Below, piece by piece: positions 14,295-21,611 of a DNA stretch of 38,915 nucleotides. Under the pieces are notes generated by a model that worked only from the letters and a program-made list of their open reading frames with translations, was not told the origin of the DNA and ran no database searches. The position numbers were made by a program, and so were the translations under genes. Source of the stretch: Actinomycetes bacterium (GTDB lineage: Bacteria; Actinomycetota; Actinomycetes; Streptosporangiales; Streptosporangiaceae); contig JAJYUU010000030.1 in NCBI GenBank assembly GCA_021792405.1, positions 1 through 38,915 on the forward strand, read 5' to 3'. Position 1 is the stretch's first letter, and each line of letters starts with the position of its first letter.

Positions 14295-15851
14295 ATGACC
14301 GACTCAGTCCGGTTGACGCAGCAGGTCCAGATCTCCGCCAGCACAGCGGCTCAGGGCCGCCCTGTCCGGCTGCTCGGGTGGCTCTCGGGCGTCGGCATCG
14401 GCGGTGCGATCCTGATCATGGTCGGGGCCGCACTGGTCCGCGAGGACTGGATGACACCGCGGATCGCGATGCCAGCTACCGGGCCCCCGTTCGAGTTGCA
14501 CGCTCACGTATCCGGCCGCCTCGCCTCGCAGGCCCTGTGGCTCGCCGCGGTGCTCGCGCTCGGCGGCGTCGCCGCGGGACTGGTAGCCGCCCGCCGGGGC
14601 GCCCGCGGGCCGATCCGCCTCATCCTGGTCGCCGCCGCGGTGGCAGTGCTGGCGCTCACCGTGCTGCCGCCGGCTGGCTCTACCGATGCGCTCGATTACG
14701 CCGCATATGGCCGCCTGGTCCTGGCTGGCGATAACCCGTACGTGGCCACCCCGCTTTTGGTGCGCTTGACCGATCCGGCGTTCGGCATCTCCATCCCAGC
14801 CCTCTGGCAGCACCAGGTCAGCCTCTACGGTCCGGCAGCCACGATCGAGCAGTACCTGGCCGCCAAGCTCGGCGGCAACTCGATGGCACGGGTCGTGTTC
14901 TGGCTGAAACTCTGGAATGCGGCGGCATTCGGCGTGGTGGCGCTGGCGCTCGATCGCGTGCTGCGCTTCAGGCCCGCTGCCCGGCTGCGTGCGCACCTGC
15001 TGTGGACCATCAACCCGCTGCTGCTCTGGGACCTGGTAGCGGCCGGGCACCTGGATGCGGCAGCGGCTGCCGCCGGCATTCTCGGCCTGCTCGCTCTCGG
15101 CGGCCCGCCGACCGGGGCCGGACATCGGCCGCAACTGTGGCGGGCGGTCGCCGCGGGAGCGCTGGTCGGCCTGGCCGCCGCCGTCAAGATCGACTACGCG
15201 CTGTTCGGCATCGCCCTGGCGTGGGCGCTGCGCCGGTCGATGCCGGCGCTGGCCGCGGCCACCGCCGGAGCGCTGGCAGTGGTCGGCCCGACCTACGCAT
15301 GGCTCGGCAAACCCGCCATCCTGGGCTTGTTTGCCCGCACTGACCAGACGACCCAGGACAGCTTCTTCCGGACCGTGCAACTGAACGGCTGGAAATACCT
15401 GGTCATACTCGCGGTGGGGCTGTTCATCGGGATGGCCGCGCTGCTGCTGTGGCGGCTCCCGCCGGGTGACGGGAGGCGCCCGGCAGTCCGGCCGGCGGTC
15501 GCGATGAGCCTGGCCTGGCTCATCGTCTGGCCCTACCAGTTGCCCTGGTACGACGCAATGATCATCTGCGTGCTGGTCCTTTATCCGGCCACCCGGCTCG
15601 ACTGGCTCGTGCTAGTGCGATTGTGCGCAGCCACGATCGCGAACATGCCGGGGGATGTGGCCGGGGTGCCGGTCCGGTCGCTGGCCTCGTTCGACAGGTA
15701 CCTGGTGCAGGGGTTCGCGCCTACCGTGCTGCTGGCCGTCGCGGTCCTGGTCGTGCTGCTCGCCGTCGCGCGCGCCTGGGGCGTGCACCGGGAGCAGGCC
15801 GGCCAGCGGGCAGCCCGGTCCGCCGGAGTGCCAGCCCGGGCCGCCGAGTAG
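14295..15851 (+). CDS. Polytopic GT-C-type glycosyltransferase (GT87/MptB-like)
   Basis: This is a 518-residue membrane protein with about ten hydrophobic segments. The start ATG at 14295 has AAGG five to six bases upstream. Between the second and third helices is STDALDYAAYGRLVLAGDNPY. Its Asp, Tyr and Gly followed by an N-P-Y motif match the first extracellular loop of polyprenyl-phosphate-sugar-dependent mannosyltransferases (GT-C fold, GT87 and MptA/B-like families), where an Asp is catalytic. WTINPLLLWDLVAAGHLDA and AAAVKIDYALFGIALAW are further family-like segments. The likely job is adding mannose or arabinose from a polyprenol carrier to cell-envelope glycans at the outer membrane face. 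The acceptor is unknown, and no envelope genes are adjacent. Confidence 0.75.
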   Translation: MTDSVRLTQQVQISASTAAQGRPVRLLGWLSGVGIGGAILIMVGAALVREDWMTPRIAMPATGPPFELHAHVSGRLASQALWLAAVLALGGVAAGLVAARRGARGPIRLILVAAAVAVLALTVLPPAGSTDALDYAAYGRLVLAGDNPYVATPLLVRLTDPAFGISIPALWQHQVSLYGPAATIEQYLAAKLGGNSMARVVFWLKLWNAAAFGVVALALDRVLRFRPAARLRAHLLWTINPLLLWDLVAAGHLDAAAAAAGILGLLALGGPPTGAGHRPQLWRAVAAGALVGLAAAVKIDYALFGIALAWALRRSMPALAAATAGALAVVGPTYAWLGKPAILGLFARTDQTTQDSFFRTVQLNGWKYLVILAVGLFIGMAALLLWRLPPGDGRRPAVRPAVAMSLAWLIVWPYQLPWYDAMIICVLVLYPATRLDWLVLVRLCAATIANMPGDVAGVPVRSLASFDRYLVQGFAPTVLLAVAVLVVLLAVARAWGVHREQAGQRAARSAGVPARAAE

Positions 15852-15857
15852 TATAAT
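15852..15857 (+). promoter_or_regulatory. Consensus -10 box ahead of the MBL-fold hydrolase
   Basis: TATAAT, a perfect -10 hexamer and rare in this GC-rich sequence, begins right after the glycosyltransferase stop and lies 36 bp before the GTG at 15894. No good -35 is visible at 16-18 bp. It suggests the hydrolase has its own promoter. Confidence 0.4.
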
Positions 15858-15893
15858 CCGCCGGGCTCGTCAGAACCGGGAGGGCGGTGGCCG

Positions 15894-16556
15894 GTGGCAC
15901 TGGAGATCACCCGGCTGGCGCTGGCCAGCCTCCGGGGCGTGGACGGGAACGAGTGGCCGGTGCACGGCTTCGTGGTGCGCTTTCCGGGCGGGGCGGTGCT
16001 CGTCGACACTGGTGTCGGCGGTCCGCAGCGGTGGCTCGACGACTGGCGGGTTGTCAACCGGTCGGTTGCTGACGCGCTGGATGACCTGGGCATGACGCCC
16101 GGCGATATCAGCCTGGTGATCAACACGCACTTGCATTTCGACCACTGCGGGCAGAACGCGGTCTTCAAGCACGCCGCCTTCTGCGTCCAGCGGGCCGAAC
16201 TGGACCGGGCCCGGCGCGAATCGCCCAAGCTGGCCGACTGGTTCGACTTCATGAACGCCAGGTTCGAGTTGCTCGACGGCGATGCCGAGGTCCTGCCTGG
16301 CCTGCGGGTGATCGCGACGCCCGGCCACACCGTGGGTCATCAGTCGGTGTTCGTCGACTCGGCTGACGGCCTGTCCGATGTGCTGGTCGGCGATGCCGCT
16401 TACAAGCCGCGGCAGTACCTGGACCCGGCCAGCGATGACCTGCCCGAGGGTCAGGCCAGCGACGTGGCCGCCTGGCGCGCCTCGCTGACCAGGATCCGCG
16501 AAGCGGCGCCGGACCGAGTCCACTTCTGTCACGACACCGAGATCATCCACTCCTGA
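15894..16556 (+). CDS. Metallo-beta-lactamase-fold hydrolase (lactonase-like)
   Basis: This is a 220-residue MBL-fold protein. The GTG at 15894 is preceded by GGGAGGG ten bases upstream. The zinc ligands are complete: His79, His81, Asp83 and His84 in NTHLHFDHCGQN, His145 in TPGHTVGHQS, Asp167 in LVGDAAY, and His213 in VHFCHD. The size, the Asp/His layout and the lack of extra domains fit the AHL-lactonase-like branch, which opens lactone rings or esters, but no substrate can be named. It has its own apparent -10 element and is followed by a terminator between convergent genes. Confidence 0.85.
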   Translation: MALEITRLALASLRGVDGNEWPVHGFVVRFPGGAVLVDTGVGGPQRWLDDWRVVNRSVADALDDLGMTPGDISLVINTHLHFDHCGQNAVFKHAAFCVQRAELDRARRESPKLADWFDFMNARFELLDGDAEVLPGLRVIATPGHTVGHQSVFVDSADGLSDVLVGDAAYKPRQYLDPASDDLPEGQASDVAAWRASLTRIREAAPDRVHFCHDTEIIHS

Positions 16557-16558
16557 GC

Positions 16559-16573
16559 CCGGGTCGGACCCGG
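16559..16573. terminator. Terminator between convergent genes
   Basis: A 6-bp perfect GC stem (16559-16564 with 16568-16573) has a 3-nt loop. It lies directly after the MBL hydrolase stop and faces the end of the minus-strand transporter at 16626. Confidence 0.5.
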
Positions 16574-16625
16574 TGAGACAGCCGTGACGGCCAGCGGAAG
16601 CGAATGCCGGGCCGAAGACAGCCGC

Positions 16626-17510
16626 TTACCGGGACGTCGCTCTCACGCCAGGGCGGCGAGCCTGATCAGAGTCAGGCGTTCTCGCCTTGCCGTGCGGGCC
16701 AATGCCCGCAAGCAAGGCAGCTCCGAGCACGGCTCCGGTGAACCCCAGACCGCGCAGGATGCCGGGCAGGCCGCCCGGCATCTGCTCGTGGAAGGCGGCC
16801 AAGCCGGCCACGATCGGCAGCAGGTTGGTCAGCAGGCTGGATACCCCGGCCGTGGCCAGGGCGCTGCCGCGCTGGAATGCCAGCTGCAGCGCCACGAAGG
16901 CCAGGCCGTGACAGAGCGGGATCAGAACAGCGAACAGGTACACCGGGTTGATGCCGCTGACCGCCGCTTTGGTGGCGATGTCGCCCGCGGCGTAGAGCAG
17001 GCCGGAGGCGACAGCGAGTCCGGCCCCTGGCCGCAGCGCGACCGCGACGGGACTGGCGGCAAGGCCGGCTGCCAGCAGCGAGGCCAGCACCCAGATCAGC
17101 GGCAAGCCCCAGCCCTTCGCTGCGGTGTGAGCCGTGCCAGCCGGCAGCGAGAGACCGACCAGGAGCAGCCCGCTGACTGCTGCCGCGACGGCCGCCCACT
17201 CGCGCGCTGCCAGGCGGACCCCGCCGGCCCGGACGAGCAGCGCGAGCAGCCCCATCCCACCCGCCGCAGTGGCCTGCACCAGCGACAGCGGTGCCAGCCC
17301 GAGCGCCGCGATGTAGAGCGCCCAGCCGGCCAGGCCGGTCACGAAGCCAGTGACCCAGCGCAGGTTGGAGAACAAGGCGGACAGGGAGGCGAACGGGCGT
17401 CGCACGGTGAGCTCAGGCAGCCGTTGGCTGGCGGCATGCTGCAGGAAGAACCCGCCGTTCAGCGCCGCGGTCGACAGCAGGGCCAGCAAGAGCCCGGCGG
17501 CGAGCATCAT
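16626..17510 (-). CDS. EamA/DMT-superfamily transporter
   Basis: This is a 294-residue protein with about ten predicted helices, the usual drug/metabolite transporter size. It has an internal duplication visible as two halves with similar LAPLSLVQATAAGGMG and GVSSLLTNLLPIVAG segments, the loop before the last helix of each EamA half. The start overlaps the stop of the MprF-like gene by four bases (ATGA, 17507-17510), so it is the last gene of a three-gene operon. The C-terminal tail is basic. In this context it may move a lipid, amino acid or lipid precursor, but DMT transporters have very diverse cargo and nothing in the sequence identifies it. Confidence 0.8.
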   Translation of the reverse strand: MMLAAGLLLALLSTAALNGGFFLQHAASQRLPELTVRRPFASLSALFSNLRWVTGFVTGLAGWALYIAALGLAPLSLVQATAAGGMGLLALLVRAGGVRLAAREWAAVAAAVSGLLLVGLSLPAGTAHTAAKGWGLPLIWVLASLLAAGLAASPVAVALRPGAGLAVASGLLYAAGDIATKAAVSGINPVYLFAVLIPLCHGLAFVALQLAFQRGSALATAGVSSLLTNLLPIVAGLAAFHEQMPGGLPGILRGLGFTGAVLGAALLAGIGPHGKARTPDSDQARRPGVRATSR

Positions 17511-19741
17511 CGCCTGCCCGATTTCCCGGATCCGGCCTGGTGCGCCCCGGCCGGCTCCGCGGCGCCATCGGGTGGCGGCGCTCCCGGCTTGTCGGCGTCC
17601 GGCAGCCAGTTCGCGCCGCGGACCAGGTCGGCGTGCGGCAGGTAGCCTTCGGCGGCCATCGCGGCGAACGCGATGCGCGGCAAGTCGGTCCGGTGCTCTA
17701 CCACCACGTATCTGGACTGCCAGTGCGGACTGAACTGCCGGTCGAACCGCACCAGGTTGTCGAGCTGGAGCGCGAGCGCGTGCTTCAGACTGAGCAGCGC
17801 ACCCCGCTTCAGGCGCTGCGCCGAGGAGCTGGGCGTGCCAGCCGACAGCAGGTCGGCGAATGGCGCGAAGTTCAGCGAGAGGTGCTGGAAGCCGTTACGG
17901 CGCGCCCACCATACTGCGTTCACGATCAGCCAGGCGCTGAACCCGTTCGGCGTTCCTGGCTTGCGGGGCATCGAGGACAGCGACAGCGACCGGCTCGGTC
18001 CGCACACCGCCATGTGCAGGCACCCGGCCAGCTGGCCGCTGGAGTCCCGGCCGATAAGGAAGACCGCGTCGGTGCCGCCGAGCCGGAAGAGGCTGTCAAG
18101 CTCCATCGTGAAGCCCTTCCTGACCCCGCCGCGCAGCCAGGCCTTATCCAGGGCGGCCAGGTCCGCGCGAAGGGCCGGCGGCACGTCGCCCGCCCACATC
18201 GCCTCGGTGCGGTAACCGCGCCGCTCCAGGCGGTGCACGGCCTGCCTGCTCGTGCGCATGGGCCGGCCGTCAAGCGAGAACGAGGGCACATCGATGATCG
18301 CCTCATCGCCATGGTAGATAGGGTGCAGCGCGCGGTCGCGGTAGGTCTGCAGCAGCCGGTCCGACGCGCCGAGCACCGCGACATGCCAGCCGCGGGAACG
18401 GGCGTAGGCCAGGAACTCGTCCAGGGCCTGGCCGGCCTGCTGCGGCGGCCCGACGGGATCGCCGCCTATCACCGCGACGTCGCGCACCACCCGGAACGCG
18501 ATCAGCGTCCGGTGCCTGATGAACCAGTCCTTGTCCGCCCGCATCGCGAACGGTGCGAGCGTGTCAGCGCCCCACTGCCGCACTATTTGCGCGGCACGCT
18601 CGCGGCGCCCGGCGTCGGGGAAGATGCGCTGGCGCCACGGCCGGAGCCACACGTCGGCGGCCCAGATCAGGCCGATTGCCGCGATGGACAGCACGGAAAG
18701 CGGGAACCACCGGGAGAAGCCGCGGCCGAGGTAGGCCTCGCCCGCTGGCCGCATGCCGATGAGCCCTCTCAGCGTGTCTGCGGATGCCGCGGTCAGGCTG
18801 AACGAGACACCGGCTGCCGTCCGGTAAACGAAGATCGCGATCAGCCCGTAGCCCACGGCAAGCGCCAGCAGTCCCGTCAGGCGGACTACCGCGGACGGCT
18901 GAGCGCCGGGATCCCCGCTGAACGGGAAATCCTGGCGCCTGGCGAGCAGGGCTACCGCTATCAGCGCGGTGACGATCGCCGCTGCGTAGTCCGGTCCGCG
19001 AAGCACATGCAGCACGGCTGACATCCCCAGCAAGGCAACCGAAAGCTGCCAGGCGCGCCGGTTTCCGCGCGCCAGCCCGCGGGATGCGATCAGCAGCAGC
19101 GCTCCGACCGGGACGACCAGCACATGCGCGGCGGGGTGCACCACCCCGGGTCCGAGCCGCTCGACCGTGCCGAGGGCCTGGCCAGGGCGCCGGAACAGCG
19201 CCGAGGCAAGGTTGACCAGTCCGCCGACCGCGACCATCGCGGTCAGCAGCCGTGCGGTCCCGGCCGTACGGGCGCTTCCGCCGCGGTGGCCGAGCAGGGC
19301 GCCGCCGGCGCCGGCCATGACCGCGGCGAGATAGATCGCCTGCACCCCGGCTGCCGGGCGGAGCGTTGCCGACAGCGGCTCCTGACGCACGATGAACAGG
19401 CTTACGGCGTCGACGGCGAACAGCCACCCGCCGACTCCGAGAGCCAGGCACAGCCCGGCGGACAGCCGGCTGAGCCGCAGGGCTCTGGTGACCAGGCCCA
19501 GCGTCACTCCGGCGAGCCCGAATGCCATGATGCAGACGATTAGCGGCACGCGGTCGTGTCCGGCCAGTTCGTCCAGCGGGAGCACGTCCGCCGCCCTCGG
19601 TCCTGGCCAGCTCGCGACGGGCTCGCGCACCCAGTACAGCCAGCCGGTGGTGAGTGTCGTGATCAGGATGATCGCGGCGGGCAGCAGCACCGCCCGCCTG
19701 GTGGCGGTCAGCAGTGCCTGCCTCCGGCTAGCCACGGCCAA
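17507..19741 (-). CDS. MprF-like phosphatidylglycerol aminoacyltransferase
   Basis: This is a 744-residue membrane enzyme with two parts: roughly ten hydrophobic segments in residues 1-365 (flippase-like half) and a soluble C-terminal DUF2156 domain from about 385 to 695. The latter contains VIGGDPVGPPQ, GWHVAVLGASDRLL, FTMELDSL, and NAVWWARRNGFQHLSLNFAPF, which are landmarks of the tandem-GNAT aminoacyl-lipid synthases. The family moves an amino acid (often Lys, sometimes Ala) from aminoacyl-tRNA to phosphatidylglycerol, lowering the negative charge of the membrane. There is no fused lysyl-tRNA synthetase domain, unlike mycobacterial LysX. The start is TTG at 19741 with GGAG four bases upstream; GTG at 19735 is an equally likely start. 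It overlaps the esterase gene by 14 bp and the transporter by 4 bp. Confidence 0.85.
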   Translation of the reverse strand: MAVASRRQALLTATRRAVLLPAAIILITTLTTGWLYWVREPVASWPGPRAADVLPLDELAGHDRVPLIVCIMAFGLAGVTLGLVTRALRLSRLSAGLCLALGVGGWLFAVDAVSLFIVRQEPLSATLRPAAGVQAIYLAAVMAGAGGALLGHRGGSARTAGTARLLTAMVAVGGLVNLASALFRRPGQALGTVERLGPGVVHPAAHVLVVPVGALLLIASRGLARGNRRAWQLSVALLGMSAVLHVLRGPDYAAAIVTALIAVALLARRQDFPFSGDPGAQPSAVVRLTGLLALAVGYGLIAIFVYRTAAGVSFSLTAASADTLRGLIGMRPAGEAYLGRGFSRWFPLSVLSIAAIGLIWAADVWLRPWRQRIFPDAGRRERAAQIVRQWGADTLAPFAMRADKDWFIRHRTLIAFRVVRDVAVIGGDPVGPPQQAGQALDEFLAYARSRGWHVAVLGASDRLLQTYRDRALHPIYHGDEAIIDVPSFSLDGRPMRTSRQAVHRLERRGYRTEAMWAGDVPPALRADLAALDKAWLRGGVRKGFTMELDSLFRLGGTDAVFLIGRDSSGQLAGCLHMAVCGPSRSLSLSSMPRKPGTPNGFSAWLIVNAVWWARRNGFQHLSLNFAPFADLLSAGTPSSSAQRLKRGALLSLKHALALQLDNLVRFDRQFSPHWQSRYVVVEHRTDLPRIAFAAMAAEGYLPHADLVRGANWLPDADKPGAPPPDGAAEPAGAHQAGSGKSGRR

Positions 19742-20792
19742 GGTGCTCCGATGCGGTGATCAGCGCCCGCGGCGCGAGCGTCCGCCACATCCCCCAGTCG
19801 TGCGCTCCGGGCCAGCGAAAGTAATGGTGCGCAAGCCCGAGCGTGGTCAACTCGGCATTGAACGCGAGGTTCTGCGGCGTCAGCGGATCGCGGGTGCCGC
19901 TGTAGAACCAGATGTAGGTGCGGTCTGAGCGAAGCTGCCCGGCTGCCGACCGGACGGTGTTGGCAGGGCTGTTGTCGCGCATGAGCTGGCGGTCGCGGCC
20001 GTAGACGGCGGCGATCGGGTCGGCGTGCATGTAGCCGGACCAGCTCTCCAGCAGCCGGAACTCGCCAGGGTGGTGCAGCCCGATGTTCAGCGCGCCGAAG
20101 CCGCCCTCGGACAGGCCGGCGAGGCCGCGCCAGGAGCCGCTGGCGACCGTGCGGTACCGCGCGTCGATGGTGTTGACCAGGTCCCTTGCCACGAATGTCG
20201 CCCAGTCGTTGCCGGGCTGGATCGCGTCCGCCCACTCGTGGTCAGCAAAGAACGAGCGGCCGCCGGCGGGCACTACCAGGATGAGCGGCTTGATCCGGCC
20301 TGCCGCGACGAGTTCGGCCTCAGCCACCCCTATCTGGCCGACAGTCAGGAAGTTAGACGGGTCGCCGGGGCTTCCGGTCAGCAGGTACAGCACCGGATAG
20401 CGCCGGCCAGGGTGGGCCGCGTACCCCGGCGGCAGGACGACGTCGACCGGGTCCCGATAGCCGCCAAGAGCTCGGCTGGCGATCGTGATCTGATGTACCG
20501 ATGCCGGGATCACGGCGACCCGGCGAGCTACCCCGTGCTGCCGCACGACCACGCTGCGGGGCAGGATCGGCTGGGCGAATCCGCGGTACAGCCAGTATGT
20601 GGACACGTAGCGAACTACGCCCAGAATTCCGGCAGTCATTAGCCCGAGGCACACCAGGGCGACTGCGGCGCCGGCGAGCCAACGGATTCGCGCAGATCTG
20701 GCGGCCAGCCAGGCGGCCCGGCGATGCCCTGGCCGCGGCGTGCGCTGTTCGTCCGATTTAGTCTGCTGTGTGCTGGTTCCCGGACACACCAT
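19728..20792 (-). CDS. Membrane-anchored esterase (EsteraseD/Ag85-like alpha/beta hydrolase)
   Basis: This is a 354-residue protein with one N-terminal hydrophobic helix (about residues 37-62), which puts the hydrolase domain outside the membrane. The alpha/beta-hydrolase triad is visible: Ser228 in GLAGLSEGGFGALN, Asp302 in GTRDPLTP, and His331 in GAHDWGMWR. The DVVLPPGYAAHPGRRYPVLY segment is typical of the esterase D/antigen 85 family. It is the first gene of an operon with the MprF-like synthase and a DMT transporter. In several bacteria an alpha/beta hydrolase next to an aminoacyl-phosphatidylglycerol synthase removes the amino acid again. That role is a reasonable inference here, though simple esterase activity is the safe call. 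Confidence 0.82.
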   Translation of the reverse strand: MVCPGTSTQQTKSDEQRTPRPGHRRAAWLAARSARIRWLAGAAVALVCLGLMTAGILGVVRYVSTYWLYRGFAQPILPRSVVVRQHGVARRVAVIPASVHQITIASRALGGYRDPVDVVLPPGYAAHPGRRYPVLYLLTGSPGDPSNFLTVGQIGVAEAELVAAGRIKPLILVVPAGGRSFFADHEWADAIQPGNDWATFVARDLVNTIDARYRTVASGSWRGLAGLSEGGFGALNIGLHHPGEFRLLESWSGYMHADPIAAVYGRDRQLMRDNSPANTVRSAAGQLRSDRTYIWFYSGTRDPLTPQNLAFNAELTTLGLAHHYFRWPGAHDWGMWRTLAPRALITASEHLGRG

Positions 20793-20862
20793 TACTGCCC
20801 CCCGTCCCAGTAGACCCGAGAACCGCTCCAGTCACAAAAGTCCAGGCGAGCGGCCTGAGTCC

Positions 20863-20892
20863 GCGGGCTAGCCTGGCTGCCGGCTAGCCCGC
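20863..20892 (-). terminator. Strong hairpin at the end of the decayed methyltransferase
   Basis: There is a perfect 11-bp stem (20863-20873 with 20882-20892) and an 8-nt loop. The stop codon of the truncated methyltransferase (20884-20886) lies in the stem. Confidence 0.6.
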
Positions 20893-21312
20893 CTGGTCTT
20901 CCAGCGCCCGCTGCATCCGGGCAAGACCGGCCGAGTCGGCGCGCACGTGCTCCAGGAAGCAGAGCAGGCCGCCGGGCCGCAGCACCCGGCGGATCTCGGC
21001 CAGCGCCGCATCCTGATCCGGGACGGAGCACAGGACCAGAGAGACCACCGCGGCGTCGTAGCTGGCGTCCTCGGCGGGCAGCGCGCTGGCGACGCCGTTG
21101 GTGACCTCGATGGGAACGGGGATCTCGCGGGCGGCGGCAATGGCGGCAGCGCGCAGTCGCGGCGCCGGCTCGACCGCCAGTACCCGGCTGACGGTGGCCG
21201 GGTAGTACTTGCGGTGCTCGGCGATCCCGCCGGCCTCCAGGGCCCGGCTCATGGCCGGGAAGGCGCGGGCGAAGATGGGGTGCCTGACCGGATGCGGCGT
21301 CGCTGACTTCAT
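20884..21312 (-). pseudogene. Class I SAM methyltransferase lacking its SAM-binding loop and C-terminus
   Basis: The ATG at 21312 has AAAGG five bases upstream, giving 142 residues. It starts like an intact actinobacterial methyltransferase (HPIFARAFPAMSRALEAGGI, AEHRK) and later has clear downstream motifs: VLAVEPAPRLR (end of strand 2), LPAEDASYDAAVVSLVLCSV (motif II) and EIRRVLRPGGLLCFLEHVRA (motif III). Between AEHRK and YYPATVSRVLAVEP the expected strand 1 and Gly-rich loop (GxGxG) are absent, so roughly 25 codons seem deleted in frame. The protein also stops soon after the RRVLRPGG strand, where homologues continue for about 60 residues. It cannot bind SAM normally. I call it a pseudogene, though it is still an open frame. 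Confidence 0.65.
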
Positions 21313-21412
21313 GGGTGCCTTTGGATGCCTGGGCGTGCGCGGTGACATCGGCCATCGTCGTACTGAGATAACCATACCGGGCAAAGCGCGCTGCGCTACG
21401 CACGACCTGCAC
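21313..21412 (-). pseudogene. Remnant of a TetR-family regulator N-terminus
   Basis: The frame starting GTG at 21412 (bounded upstream by TAG at 21416-21418) reads VVRSAARFARYGYLSTTMAD then VTAHAQASKGTHE. This is the helix-turn-helix of TetR regulators (A-x-x-x-F-x-x-x-G-Y-x-x-T-T-x-x-D-V-x-x-x-A-x-x-S-K-G-T). The similarity ends where the methyltransferase ATG (21312) begins. The residues before the helix and the whole ligand-binding domain are missing. It is therefore a fragment fused by deletion to the methyltransferase region. Confidence 0.6.
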
Positions 21413-21467
21413 CAGCTAGCTGCAGCGGCCGGGCGCGGTCCGCGCTGCGCCGCAGGCATTCGGAGAA

Positions 21468-21599
21468 GTGAAGTCGGGACGACGGGCCGCCGTGCTGCTG
21501 CCCGTCATCGCGCTGGTGATCGCCTGGCGGCTGCGACTGGTGGCGAGTCGGCGAAGGACTGGGTGGGAGGCTGAGACCTCTGATCTGCAGTGCCGCTGA
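21468..21599 (+). CDS. Possible 43-residue single-helix membrane peptide
   Basis: From the GTG at 21468 the plus strand encodes a basic start, one hydrophobic helix (AAVLLPVIALVIAWRLRLV) and a basic/acidic tail ending at 21599. The only purine-rich site (GGAGA) is too close to the GTG to be a normal RBS. It lies in the otherwise empty 200 bp between the TetR remnant and the CLC gene. It could equally be a remnant or chance. Confidence 0.2.
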   Translation: MKSGRRAAVLLPVIALVIAWRLRLVASRRRTGWEAETSDLQCR

Positions 21600-21611
21600 C
21601 CAGAACCCGGC

